A DNA stretch of 53,319 nucleotides from UBA12202 sp049595035 (GTDB taxonomy: Bacteria > Pseudomonadota > Alphaproteobacteria > Puniceispirillales > UBA1172): assembly GCA_049595035.1 (NCBI GenBank), contig JBMYKD010000013.1:1-53319 (forward strand), given 5' to 3'. The first letter of the stretch is position 1. Each line of letters starts with the position of its first letter. Position numbers and translations under genes: made by a program. The notes under the pieces are model-generated. The model saw nothing but the letters and a program-made list of their open reading frames with translations, made no database searches and was not told where the DNA came from. Positions 1 through 8,459 of the stretch are shown in pieces.

Positions 1-53
1 ATCACCAGATTACGACGCCGCATGACAGAAGCCTGTTCGGCGGCAGTTGGCAT
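1..53 (-). CDS. N-terminal fragment of a cytochrome oxidase assembly gene (CtaG/Cox11 or CoxF-like), cut by the window edge
   Basis: Only about 17 codons are visible; the protein begins MPTAAEQAS and continues with an RRRNLV stretch just before the window ends. An ATG at 77 immediately follows the ctaB stop in the same frame. I prefer the ATG at 53 because an AAGGAAC Shine-Dalgarno-like sequence lies just upstream of it. In alphaproteobacteria the gene after ctaB is usually coxF and/or ctaG (copper delivery to CuB), whose products start with a short basic N-terminus before a membrane anchor. The visible residues fit that, but identity rests mainly on position. Confidence 0.45.
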   Translation of the reverse strand, partial: MPTAAEQASVMRRRNLV

Positions 54-77
54 ATTTTGTTCCTTCCCAGCCGTCAT

Positions 78-989
78 TTAAAATCCTGCCCAGAATGGAG
101 CTATCGCCGCATCAAGGCCAAGGCCCAGAAAGATAAGAAACAGATAGAGAATGGAAAACCGGAATAATGCCATAGGAGATTGCATATCATCATCGGCAGA
201 TCGCCAGACCGTCCAGGATAGCATCACAAAACGTAACCCCAGCACCCCTGATAACACTAGGTAAGCATAGCTGGCCATACCGATAAAAGTCGGGATCATA
301 CCGGCAACCGCAACAATCAGCGCATAGATGAATATCTGATTTTTTGTGGCTGTAAAGCCATGAACTACCGGCAACATAGGCACACCAACCCGCGTATAAT
401 CATCATTACGCACTAATGCCAGCGCCCAGAAATGCGGAGGCGTCCATGCAAAAATGATCAGAAAAAGGATCACGGGGGCAAGACCAAAATCACCACCAGC
501 CGCAAGCCAGCCAATCACAGGAGGAAAAGCACCAGCCGCACCACCAATGACAATATTCTGGGTTGTGCTTCGCTTTAACCAGACCGTATAGACATATCCA
601 TAGAAAAAGATGGTGAAGGCAAGCATAGCCGCCGCACTCACCCCGCCGGTAAAATATAGCACCAGAACCGACATACCCGAAATGATCAACCCAAGGCTTA
701 ATGCTTCATCAGGATGAACCAGTTCACGCGGCAATGGCCGATTTGCCGTCCGTTCCATCTTGGCGTCAATATCACGATCATACCATTGATTAATTGCACC
801 AGACGCGCCAGCCCCTGCCGCAATAGCCAATAGCGAAATCAGCATCAGAACAGGATGACTATCCATAGGCGACACCAGCATCCCGATGAGCGCGGTGAAG
901 ATCACCAGACTCATCACACGGGGCTTCATCAGGGCAAATACATCCCCCGCTGAAGCCATATGCTGTTGTGTTGATATTGCCTGAGCCAT
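78..989 (-). CDS. ctaB: Protoheme IX farnesyltransferase (heme O synthase)
   Basis: Converts heme B to heme O by adding a farnesyl group, the first step to the heme A used by the aa3 oxidase encoded just upstream. The 303-residue protein is a UbiA-superfamily polytopic membrane enzyme. The first prenyl-diphosphate motif is NQWYDRDIDAKMERTANRP at residues 67-85, and a second Asp-containing motif (NDDYTRVGVPML) lies near residue 195. Roughly nine hydrophobic segments are visible and the length is normal for the family. It is the third gene of the ctaC-ctaD-ctaB operon, 42 bp after ctaD, with a CAGGA ribosome-binding site. A strong hairpin lies in the gap from ctaD and may lower its expression relative to the oxidase subunits. 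Confidence 0.95.
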   Translation of the reverse strand: MAQAISTQQHMASAGDVFALMKPRVMSLVIFTALIGMLVSPMDSHPVLMLISLLAIAAGAGASGAINQWYDRDIDAKMERTANRPLPRELVHPDEALSLGLIISGMSVLVLYFTGGVSAAAMLAFTIFFYGYVYTVWLKRSTTQNIVIGGAAGAFPPVIGWLAAGGDFGLAPVILFLIIFAWTPPHFWALALVRNDDYTRVGVPMLPVVHGFTATKNQIFIYALIVAVAGMIPTFIGMASYAYLVLSGVLGLRFVMLSWTVWRSADDDMQSPMALFRFSILYLFLIFLGLGLDAAIAPFWAGF

Positions 990-1018
990 AATAAGTCCTG
1001 ATCTATATCTGATGATCA

Positions 1019-1044
1019 GCCGAGAGTCTGGTTAGACTTTCGGC
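1019..1044 (-). promoter_or_regulatory. Intercistronic hairpin between ctaD and ctaB
   Basis: In the mRNA sense (minus strand), GCCGAAAGUCU and AGACUCUCGGC form an 11-position stem with one A-C mismatch around an AACC loop. The 5' arm includes the last codons and stop of ctaD. No U-run follows, so it is not a canonical terminator. Such hairpins often stabilise the upstream message or partly attenuate downstream genes. Here that would favour subunit I over the assembly enzyme, but that role is inference. Confidence 0.6.
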
Positions 1045-2621
1045 AATTCATCAAATGTGTGGTAAGGCGGTGGTGAAGCCACTTTCCATTCAAGCGTTGT
1101 TGCCCCTTCACCCCAAGGATTAGCAGCAGCTCTGCGTCGTGAAATGAATGCTTCTGCTACAAGGAACAGGAATACCAGCACACCAAATGCACTAATATAT
1201 GATCCGATAGAAGCCACCATATTCCAGCCAGCAAAAGCATCTGGATAATCAATATAACGCCGTGGCATACCTGCTAGACCAAGGAAGTGCATCGGGAAGA
1301 ATGTCAGGTTAACACCGACAAAGGTAATCCAGAAATGCAACTGCGCCAGACGCTTGCTGTATTCAAATCCGGTCATTTTGGAGAACCAGTAATAGAAACC
1401 AGCAAACAGACCGAACACGGCACCAAGTGATAGAACGTAATGGAAATGCGCAATTACATAATAGGTATTATGAAGAACCTGATCAATCCCGGCATTGGAT
1501 AGAACAACCCCCGTCACACCACCAACAGTAAACAGGAAGATAAAACCAACTGCCCAAAGCATCGGAACTTCGAAACGGATAGAACCGCCCCACATTGTTG
1601 CAATCCATGAGAAAATCTTGATCCCCGTTGGTACCGCAATCACCATTGTTGCGGCGGTGAAATAAGCCTGTGTATCAACACTCATCCCGACAGTGTACAT
1701 ATGGTGCGCCCATACGATAAAGCCTACCGCCCCGATACCAACCATAGCATATACCATGCCCAGATAACCAAAGACCGGCTTGCGGCTGAAGGTTGAAATA
1801 ATATGACTGACAATACCAAAAGCGGGAAGAATCATAATATACACTTCCGGATGCCCAAAGAACCAGAACAGGTGCAAGAACAGGATAGGATCACCACCTT
1901 CAGCCGGAATAAAGAAAGCTGTTCCGAAATTCCGGTCAGTGAGAAGCATGGTAATCGCACCTGCCAGAACAGGAACCGCCAGCAGCAGAAGAAACGCCGT
2001 GACCAGCATTGCCCATGCGAAAAGAGGCATGCGATGCAGGCTCATCCCCGGCGTCCGCATATTAAAGATAGTGGTGATAAAATTGGCCGCACCAAGAATG
2101 GAAGAAACCCCGGCAAGGTGAAGCGACAGAATGGCAAAATCCATTGACATGCCCGGTGTGCCATCACTACCAGATAGAGGTGGGTAAATTGTCCAGCCAA
2201 CACCAGCACCACCATCAGCAACCGCTGACATCAGAAGCAGGATAAAGGCCGGTGGCAATAACCAGAAGCTGATATTATTCATCCGCGGGAATGCCATATC
2301 CGGCGCACCGATCATAATCGGAACAAACCAGTTACCAAAGCCGCCTATCAGCCCCGGCATCACGACAAAGAACACCATGATAAGCCCGTGTGCCGTCGTA
2401 AATACGTTCCACACATGCCCATTTTCCATATACTGCACGCCTGGTTCCATCAGTTCCATGCGCATATAGATAGAAATCCCACCGCCAATCAATGCCGCAA
2501 GAATGGCAAAGATCAGATACATGGTTCCAATATCTTTGTGGTTAGTTGAATAAAGCCAACGCCGCACAAATCCCTTTGGCGCGCCATGATGCCCGTGATT
2601 ATCAGCTGTTGCTGTTGCCAT
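1032..2621 (-). CDS. ctaD: Cytochrome c oxidase subunit I (aa3 type)
   Basis: Catalytic subunit of the terminal heme-copper oxidase in the inner membrane; reduces O2 to water and pumps protons. The 529-residue protein carries all metal ligands: His78 (heme a), His257 and Tyr261 of HPEVY (CuB ligand and cross-linked Tyr), His306/His307 (CuB), and His392/His394 (heme a3 and heme a). The NWFVPIMIGAPDMAFPRMNN region at 97-116 matches the D-channel entry of A-type oxidases. About twelve membrane helices are apparent. The ribosome-binding site GAGGAG lies 8 bp from the start, 27 bp downstream of ctaC. It is transcribed with ctaC and ctaB. Confidence 0.98.
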   Translation of the reverse strand: MATATADNHGHHGAPKGFVRRWLYSTNHKDIGTMYLIFAILAALIGGGISIYMRMELMEPGVQYMENGHVWNVFTTAHGLIMVFFVVMPGLIGGFGNWFVPIMIGAPDMAFPRMNNISFWLLPPAFILLLMSAVADGGAGVGWTIYPPLSGSDGTPGMSMDFAILSLHLAGVSSILGAANFITTIFNMRTPGMSLHRMPLFAWAMLVTAFLLLLAVPVLAGAITMLLTDRNFGTAFFIPAEGGDPILFLHLFWFFGHPEVYIMILPAFGIVSHIISTFSRKPVFGYLGMVYAMVGIGAVGFIVWAHHMYTVGMSVDTQAYFTAATMVIAVPTGIKIFSWIATMWGGSIRFEVPMLWAVGFIFLFTVGGVTGVVLSNAGIDQVLHNTYYVIAHFHYVLSLGAVFGLFAGFYYWFSKMTGFEYSKRLAQLHFWITFVGVNLTFFPMHFLGLAGMPRRYIDYPDAFAGWNMVASIGSYISAFGVLVFLFLVAEAFISRRRAAANPWGEGATTLEWKVASPPPYHTFDELPKV

Positions 2622-2648
2622 AATATTGCTCCTCAGACGTTCTAATTT

Positions 2649-3500
2649 CTATTCAACTGATGCCAATTCCACCGCGGATGGTGCAATCGGGCCTGTTGCG
2701 AATTCTTCTTTGGCGCCTTCCAGCCAGATTTTATAATCTTCTGCTGAAACCGCTTTAATAACGATAGGCATGTAAGAATGGTTTGTGCCACAAATCTGGT
2801 TACACTGACCATAATATGTTTTCACACCCATGGGCACATCAATCCATGTTTCATTGGTACGCCCGACAACCGTGTATTTCTGAACGGCAAGTGATGGCAC
2901 AAAGAAAGAATGCATCACATCAACGCCTTCAATCAGCAGCTTTACTTTCTTGCCTTCTGGCACGACCAAGGGATTATCAACCTCAAGCATGCGCTGCTGG
3001 CCTTCAACCAAGTCTTCGTCATCAATCATGTAGCTGTCAAAAGCAATCTGTTCATCGGGGTATTCATAGCTCCAATACCATTGCGCCCCGGTCACCTTGA
3101 CAACCATATCTGCAAGATCGGTGCGATCCTGATAATATAATAGCCGGAAAGACGGCACCGCAATCACCACCAGAATAATGACAGGGATCACTGTCCATAA
3201 TACTTCTATCAGGGGATTATGTGTTGTTTTGGATGCCACTTTGTTCTTGGATTCGCGAAACCGCAAACAGGTATAAATGAGCAATGCCAGCACAAACACG
3301 GAAATAGCCGTGATGATAACTAATAACAGATTATGCAAATCATTAGCTTTTTCGGCAATTGATCCTGCTGGTGCCTGAAGCCCCATCTGCCATGGTTCAG
3401 GTGTTGCTGCCATTGCCGTGACCGATGCTGTTATCATGGCCACAAAACCAAATAGACCAGCATAAAGGCCAGATGGTTTAAGAAGATTGCTATTCCGCAT
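2649..3500 (-). CDS. ctaC: Cytochrome c oxidase subunit II
   Basis: Accepts electrons from cytochrome c through the binuclear CuA centre and passes them to subunit I. The 283-residue protein has a signal peptide with likely cleavage after AMA (about residue 31), two membrane helices near 54-80 and 98-118, and a periplasmic cupredoxin domain. CuA ligands are His197, Cys233, Cys237, His241 and Met244 (CNQICGTNHSYM). There is no C-terminal heme c motif, so this is a plain aa3 subunit II. AGGGGGA lies 6 bp before the ATG. It is the first gene of the operon, preceded by a predicted promoter and a RegA-like site. Confidence 0.97.
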   Translation of the reverse strand: MRNSNLLKPSGLYAGLFGFVAMITASVTAMAATPEPWQMGLQAPAGSIAEKANDLHNLLLVIITAISVFVLALLIYTCLRFRESKNKVASKTTHNPLIEVLWTVIPVIILVVIAVPSFRLLYYQDRTDLADMVVKVTGAQWYWSYEYPDEQIAFDSYMIDDEDLVEGQQRMLEVDNPLVVPEGKKVKLLIEGVDVMHSFFVPSLAVQKYTVVGRTNETWIDVPMGVKTYYGQCNQICGTNHSYMPIVIKAVSAEDYKIWLEGAKEEFATGPIAPSAVELASVE

Positions 3501-3560
3501 GGATATTCCCCCTCATCTTGAATCCGGAAACCGGAAATTCCGAATTCGAACATAAACGGA

Positions 3561-3589
3561 TATTAATAGAAATGCCATGTTCTAAACAA
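3561..3589 (-). promoter_or_regulatory. Predicted sigma70-type promoter of the ctaC-ctaD-ctaB operon
   Basis: On the minus strand, TTGTTT (3589-3584) and TTAATA (3566-3561) are separated by 17 bp. Transcription would start near 3553, giving a 5' leader of about 53 nt. Both boxes deviate from consensus, which suits an activated promoter. Confidence 0.4.
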
Positions 3590-3608
3590 GTTCATCTTAC
3601 CTATTTCT

Positions 3609-3625
3609 TGCGACAGGTAGTCGCA
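3609..3625. promoter_or_regulatory. Candidate RegA/PrrA/ActR binding site upstream of ctaC
   Basis: TGCGAC-AGGTA-GTCGCA is a perfect 6-bp inverted repeat with a 5-bp spacer. It matches the known redox-regulator RegA (PrrA) pattern GCGNC-Nx-GNCGC. Its centre is about 64 bp upstream of the predicted ctaC transcription start, a usual activator position. Regulation of cytochrome oxidase genes by this two-component system is established in other alphaproteobacteria; its action here is inferred. Confidence 0.5.
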
Positions 3626-3672
3626 TGAGAAGGATCAAATGCCGATTTTACGGTCAATGTTCCTTTTATTCC

Positions 3673-3701
3673 TTCAACATCGCATCATATCATCCTATAA
3701 C
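3673..3701 (+). promoter_or_regulatory. Predicted sigma70-type promoter of tldD
   Basis: TTCAAC (3673-3678) and TATAAC (3696-3701) are spaced by 17 bp, about 60 bp upstream of the tldD ATG. The spacing and -10 box are good. The 260-bp gap 3501-3760 otherwise holds only the divergent ctaC promoter and RegA-like site. Confidence 0.5.
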
Positions 3702-3760
3702 AGTATGATATCAATCAAACCATCAGAGAATGATCTGATAATGATCCGGGGAATATATTT

Positions 3761-5200
3761 ATGGATGCGATTAGTATAACCAATGAGCTGTTTTTCAATA
3801 AAACGGAACTTGATGAAGCGCAGATCATGCCCATAATCAGTGATGCGCTGAGTGCCAGCGATGACGGAGAGCTATTCCTTGAAGAAAGCCATTCAGAATC
3901 ACTAGTATTTGATGATGGTCGCATGAAAGCCAGCAATTATGACCGTTCTATCGGATTCGGATTGCGGGGTATTTCAGGTGAAGCCCATGGATATGCACAT
4001 TCTGATGAAATGACATTACATGCATTAAAACGCGCCGCGGGAACAGTCAGAACAGTGAGCGACGGCTATGATGGGCATTTTGCCATCCCGCCAAAAGGTG
4101 GCCATAACACTCCGCTTTACACCGATGAAAATCCGCTTGAGGCGACGGATTTCAACACCAAAGTCCGGTTGTTGCAGGATATAGATACCTATGCTCGCGC
4201 GAAAGACCCGTTAGTAAAGCAGGTCAGTGTTTCGGTATCAACAACATGGCGGGCTGTCCGCATCATTCGCCCGGACGGGTTTCAGGCGGCTGATATCCGG
4301 CCGCTGGTTCGGCTTAATGTTTCGGTTGTTCTGGAAAAAAATGGCAGGATGGAAAGCGGCGGCAGTGGTGCAGGTGGCCGCGTGATGCTGGATCAGTGGC
4401 TTGACCCTGCAGCCTGGCAAGGGCAGGTAAACGAAGCTATTCGCATTGCCCATGTTAATCTCGAATCAATTGCTGCCCCAGCTGGTGAACTCGAAGTCGT
4501 GCTTGGCCCCGGCTGGCCGGGGGTCATGCTACATGAAGCAGTTGGCCACGGGCTAGAAGGTGATTTCAACCGTAAGGGCACGTCATTATTTAGTGGTCAA
4601 ATCGGTCAGCAAGTGGCCGCAAAAGGCGTTACAGTTATCGATGATGGAACAATGATGGATCGGCGCGGGTCTATCACTATCGATGATGAAGGCACAGCAT
4701 CACGCCGCAATACCCTCATCGAAGATGGTATCCTTGTCGGATATATGCAGGATCGTCAGAATGCCCGGCTCATGGGCGTGGAACCCACTGGCAATGGCCG
4801 GCGGCAGTCTTTTGCCCATTCTCCCATGCCGCGGATGACTAATACCTTTATGACCAATGGCGAATACAGCAATGCCGAAATCCTTTCCACAGTTAAAAAT
4901 GGCCTCTATGCTGTTAATTTTGGTGGCGGGCAGGTCGATATCACAAGCGGCAAGTTCGTATTTGCCGCATCAGAAGCCTATTTAATCGAAAATGGTCAGA
5001 TCACCGCACCAGTTAAAGGCGCAACCCTGATCGGAAATGGCCCAGATGCCATGGGAAAGATTACCATGATCGGCAATGATCTGGAATTAGACCATGGTGT
5101 TGGCACATGTGGCAAAGCCGGTCAGGGTGTTCCGGTTGGTGTTGGCCAGCCGACATTGAAAATGGGCGGCATTACTATTGGTGGCACAAATATCGGTTAA
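3761..5200 (+). CDS. tldD: Metalloprotease TldD
   Basis: Zinc-dependent peptidase subunit that, with TldE/PmbA, forms a heterodimer degrading unfolded peptides and maturing some modified peptides (microcin B17, CcdA turnover in E. coli). The 479-residue length is typical. The catalytic HExxxH motif is HEAVGH at residues 258-263, followed by GLEGDFNRKG, the family signature. The start ATG is preceded by CCGGGG with a 9-bp spacer. The partner pmbA is in the same window at 11.4 kb but in a separate transcription unit. The gene is divergent from the oxidase operon and converges on a nuclease gene. Confidence 0.96.
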   Translation: MDAISITNELFFNKTELDEAQIMPIISDALSASDDGELFLEESHSESLVFDDGRMKASNYDRSIGFGLRGISGEAHGYAHSDEMTLHALKRAAGTVRTVSDGYDGHFAIPPKGGHNTPLYTDENPLEATDFNTKVRLLQDIDTYARAKDPLVKQVSVSVSTTWRAVRIIRPDGFQAADIRPLVRLNVSVVLEKNGRMESGGSGAGGRVMLDQWLDPAAWQGQVNEAIRIAHVNLESIAAPAGELEVVLGPGWPGVMLHEAVGHGLEGDFNRKGTSLFSGQIGQQVAAKGVTVIDDGTMMDRRGSITIDDEGTASRRNTLIEDGILVGYMQDRQNARLMGVEPTGNGRRQSFAHSPMPRMTNTFMTNGEYSNAEILSTVKNGLYAVNFGGGQVDITSGKFVFAASEAYLIENGQITAPVKGATLIGNGPDAMGKITMIGNDLELDHGVGTCGKAGQGVPVGVGQPTLKMGGITIGGTNIG

Positions 5201-5226
5201 TCCTGCCATATTGCTTTGATCAGTGA

Positions 5227-5757
5227 TCAGTTGTTTTTCTGCCATTTGCGCCAGTCTTTGGGTCGCATGAAATAACCTGACCACATACCGCGCTTTGCCT
5301 TGCTAGCATCATATTCATCCTGTTTATATTGTGGCCCGTATTCGGAAACCGCCAATCCAGCACGGATAAGCATCTTTTGCACATCAACACCTGTCTGGAT
5401 TGACCCAATATAACAGCTTCCAAGATCACGTTTATATCTATCCTTGCCGTCCAGCCGACAGACCAATGCCTGATTCTGGCTTTCTAACATGGCTTTCAGA
5501 ATATCTTTTGCCATGATACCACATGGCCAGTTATGGCCTTCGGCTGTCTGGCAAAATTGTCTGAGTTCCGGTGCATCAATGCCCAGAAGCCTGATTTTAT
5601 AGTTATCCATATGAATGGTATCGCCATCAACCACGCGCCATGATTGGCCAGTCACTATGATGCTATCCGACCATACGGGTGATGATGTTAAGCAGATGAT
5701 AATTAAAGATGATCTAATACAACTCCGAAGAATAGAGGAAACAAGTAAACGCAACAT
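5227..5757 (-). CDS. Secreted thermonuclease-family (SNase-like) protein
   Basis: A 176-residue protein with an N-terminal hydrophobic signal sequence (about residues 1-30) followed by a staphylococcal nuclease-like domain. VVDGDTI at 42-48 and IRLLGIDAPE at 55-64 provide the calcium-site Asp and two catalytic residues (Arg56, Glu64). DRYKR at 106-110 supplies the third (Arg110, matching the family DRYGR motif). Cys69/Cys79 and Cys100/Cys115 could form disulfides, consistent with export. It probably cleaves DNA or RNA in the periplasm or outside the cell, perhaps for nutrient salvage (inference). It has its own predicted promoter. Confidence 0.85.
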   Translation of the reverse strand: MLRLLVSSILRSCIRSSLIIICLTSSPVWSDSIIVTGQSWRVVDGDTIHMDNYKIRLLGIDAPELRQFCQTAEGHNWPCGIMAKDILKAMLESQNQALVCRLDGKDRYKRDLGSCYIGSIQTGVDVQKMLIRAGLAVSEYGPQYKQDEYDASKAKRGMWSGYFMRPKDWRKWQKNN

Positions 5758-5789
5758 AACAACAACTAAAATAGTAGACTAAACATATG

Positions 5790-5817
5790 ATATTATTCTT
5801 TATATGTATTCTGGCAA
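5790..5817 (-). promoter_or_regulatory. Predicted promoter of the thermonuclease-like gene
   Basis: On the minus strand TTGCCA (5817-5812) and TAATAT (5795-5790) are separated by 16 bp, in an AT-rich 100-bp gap between two co-oriented genes. The start codon is about 33 bp downstream. Confidence 0.4.
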
Positions 5818-5859
5818 GGCTAATGGATGATGACCTATGCTAAAGGGTAATGATTTTTG

Positions 5860-7056
5860 TTAGGCGCGTGCCAGCCGCCGTCGCCGTGGCCTGAATATCA
5901 TCATGGCTATGACAATAAACAGCATAAAGCTGATCACAGCTCCAAAGCCAAATGTCAGCACGCCCCCACCCAGTTCATAAAAAGGCCCGGACATAACCAA
6001 TCCAAGCACCTGACCCAGTGAGCCCAGACCCTGTATCACTCCCATCACACCACCAACTTCATTCTTGCGAATGACCTGACTGGCCGCCGCCGTAATCGTG
6101 GGGTTGGCCAGTGCAAATCCGGTACATACCAATGTTGTGCATATGATCATCGGCCAGAATGACGGTTGAAACACATCCAGATAATATCCAACCATCAACA
6201 CGGTAAGCACCTGTCCAAAAACCAGTAGAAATGCCCCCATTGCCGAAGCACCGATTGTTGTTAGAAATCTGGTGATAGGGCCAATAAATATCCCCTGCAC
6301 AAGAATGATAATCACCCCCACCCAGGTAAAGACATAACCTGTCTGGCGACTGGAATATTCCATGACATCCTTGAGAACCAGAGTAAAAGAAGCCTCAATC
6401 TGTGCAAAGGCCAGATTGAGCAGAAAGACGGCAAGCCCGAACATGGCCAGCCCACTCATCCGGATAAGAACAATGCGGCGGATCAATGATAACTGTCTTG
6501 GCCGGGCTTCGCCCTTACTTTCCGGAACATAGAATATGGCAATGATAAAGCCCAGTAACGCCAATCCTGATGCAAACATGAATGGTGCTGTATGGACAGC
6601 CCCACCATAGCCAGATAATAACCCGCCAATAGCCGGCCCGGATACGAAGCCGAAACCGACAAAAGCACCAAGTAATCCCATGGCTTTTGCCCTGTCTTCG
6701 GCTTTAGTAGTATCAGTGATAATTGCCTGAATAACGCCAATGCTACCTGAGGCGAATCCAGCCAGTATCCGCGCGACAAACATCATGCTGATATCTGTTG
6801 TCATGGCGAACCAGAAATGCCCGACCACACTGAAAAAAATTGACCATATCAAAACGCGGCGGCGACCAAAATAATCTGATAATCGCCCCAGAATAGGTGA
6901 GCCAATCATCATGGCCAGCGCAAATGATGCTAGCAATAATGTCATAACGGTTTCGCTTGATCCCGCTTCGTCAATAACCGCATAGGGTAATACGGGGATA
7001 AGAGCCCCTACCCCTACGAAATTAACGAAAACAACAATCAATAAACCCTTCATCAT
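5860..7056 (-). CDS. MFS transporter, drug:H+ antiporter (TetA-like) type
   Basis: A 398-residue major facilitator with about twelve membrane helices. The conserved loop 2-3 motif is GRLSDYFGRRRVL at residues 57-69. A helix 5-like segment (GPAIGGLLSGYGG, about residue 140) resembles the drug antiporter motif C. The C-terminus is short and Arg-rich. It most resembles the TetA/DHA1 exporters, so efflux of a small molecule is likely, but the substrate cannot be read from sequence. It follows gshA by 21 bp on the same strand and is probably co-transcribed with rsmE-gshA. Confidence 0.85.
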   Translation of the reverse strand: MMKGLLIVVFVNFVGVGALIPVLPYAVIDEAGSSETVMTLLLASFALAMMIGSPILGRLSDYFGRRRVLIWSIFFSVVGHFWFAMTTDISMMFVARILAGFASGSIGVIQAIITDTTKAEDRAKAMGLLGAFVGFGFVSGPAIGGLLSGYGGAVHTAPFMFASGLALLGFIIAIFYVPESKGEARPRQLSLIRRIVLIRMSGLAMFGLAVFLLNLAFAQIEASFTLVLKDVMEYSSRQTGYVFTWVGVIIILVQGIFIGPITRFLTTIGASAMGAFLLVFGQVLTVLMVGYYLDVFQPSFWPMIICTTLVCTGFALANPTITAAASQVIRKNEVGGVMGVIQGLGSLGQVLGLVMSGPFYELGGGVLTFGFGAVISFMLFIVIAMMIFRPRRRRLARA

Positions 7057-7077
7057 GGGAAAAAGATCTCACTATTC

Positions 7078-8442
7078 CTATTTCTTAAGACGATATTCAT
7101 CATAAAGATGATCGATATTCTGTTCCCATTTTTGATGGTAACGTGTCAGCAAATGTTCGGCCTGGGTTTCATTTCTATCAACAATTCCTTTCACCACATT
7201 CAGGAAAACCGCCTCACTATCGCCAACATCATTGATGAATTGACGGCGTTTTAACCCTTGATCGGCAATAGTCACCATACGTTTAGCCAGCCTTGACAAT
7301 TCCTGACCGGCCATTTGACCTCGCAGCCCGTCTTTTGCTGCGCTGATCCGTCCGGCCAGAACATCAGCCGCCGTGATATGCTTGGCTAAATCTGCCGCTT
7401 CTTCCAGTGCCTCTTCATCATATAATAACCCGACCCATAATGCCGGCAAGGCACAAATCATGCTCCAGTCACCACCATCAGCCCCGCGCATTTCCAAAAA
7501 TTGCTTTAGCCGCACTTCAGGAAAGGCTGTTGTCGTATGATCTTCCCAGTCATGAATATCGGGATACTGACCTTCATATCCGGGCAGGCTTCCAGCCATG
7601 AAGTCGCGAAAAGACAATCCGGCTGCGTCTTTATACTCATCACCCTGATGAATGAAGTACATCGGGACATCGAGCAGATAATCAACCCATTGCTCATAAC
7701 CAAAACCCTTATCAAAAACACAGTCCGGTACACCCGAACGGTCGGGGTCTGTATCAACCCATGCCGCCGCACGGCTGGACAGATAGCCAGATGGCTTGCC
7801 TTCAATAAAGGGCGAGTTTGCAAAAATCGCGGTCGCCAAGGGTTGCAGAGCAAGCGAGGTGCGGAATTTTTTAGCCATGTCAGCTTCACTGGAAAAATCC
7901 AGATTAACCTGTATCGTACAGGTGCGAAGCATCATATCCAGACCTTTTGTGCCCACTTTTGGCATATAGTCGCGCATGATCTTATAGCGGCCTTTTGGCA
8001 TCCAGGGGATATCCTGACGCCGCCATTTCGGATCAAACCCGATACCAAGCATCCAGATGCAATCTGCCGACATAATTTCAGTCATCAGATCAAGATGGGC
8101 ATGGGTTTCAGCACAGGTTTGATGAAGGGTTTTTAGCACCGCGCCTGATAGTTCAAGCTGGCCACCCGGTTCCAGTGTGATAGATGAACCATCATCATGT
8201 TTCGTTGCTATGATATGGCCTTTTTCCATGACGGCTTTCCAGCCATCGCGTTCGGCAATGCTTTCAAGAATATGCTGGATGCCGTGTTCACCTTCATAAC
8301 CGGGGCGAGCCTGAGTTTTGCAGTCAAAGAGAATTTTCTCATGCTCTGTTCCAATACCCCATCGGTCAGCCGGTTTTTCGCCAGCTGCAAACCATGCAAG
8401 CATGCTGTCACGATCCAGTAATTTATGTGGATGATCTGTCAT
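7078..8442 (-). CDS. gshA: Glutamate-cysteine ligase, plant/alphaproteobacterial type
   Basis: Makes gamma-glutamylcysteine, the committed step of glutathione synthesis, from glutamate, cysteine and ATP. The 454-residue protein belongs to the GCS2-type family used by plants and alphaproteobacteria rather than the E. coli GshA type. Typical segments are GTEHEKILFD near residue 31, SSITLEPGGQLELSGA near 85-100 and MRGADGGDW near 320. It lies 17 bp downstream of rsmE, an arrangement common in alphaproteobacteria. The glutathione it supplies would serve the GloA and ChaC enzymes also encoded in this window. Confidence 0.93.
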   Translation of the reverse strand: MTDHPHKLLDRDSMLAWFAAGEKPADRWGIGTEHEKILFDCKTQARPGYEGEHGIQHILESIAERDGWKAVMEKGHIIATKHDDGSSITLEPGGQLELSGAVLKTLHQTCAETHAHLDLMTEIMSADCIWMLGIGFDPKWRRQDIPWMPKGRYKIMRDYMPKVGTKGLDMMLRTCTIQVNLDFSSEADMAKKFRTSLALQPLATAIFANSPFIEGKPSGYLSSRAAAWVDTDPDRSGVPDCVFDKGFGYEQWVDYLLDVPMYFIHQGDEYKDAAGLSFRDFMAGSLPGYEGQYPDIHDWEDHTTTAFPEVRLKQFLEMRGADGGDWSMICALPALWVGLLYDEEALEEAADLAKHITAADVLAGRISAAKDGLRGQMAGQELSRLAKRMVTIADQGLKRRQFINDVGDSEAVFLNVVKGIVDRNETQAEHLLTRYHQKWEQNIDHLYDEYRLKK

Positions 8443-8459
8443 GATGTGTATTCCATTCT

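Noticed and set aside
1803..2147. 114-codon open frame antisense to ctaD
   Set aside because: Charged, low-quality sequence opposite conserved membrane helices of CtaD; a frame shadow.
5195..5235. Possible bidirectional terminator (TGATCAGTGATCA and a short T-run) between tldD and the nuclease gene
   Set aside because: The TGATCA units are each self-palindromic and give no stable GC-rich stem; the sequence is common in this genome's coding regions.
7537..8136. 199-codon open frame on the plus strand inside gshA
   Set aside because: It lies entirely antisense to a clearly conserved gene, has no recognisable domain or ribosome-binding site, and is explained by the codon bias of gshA.
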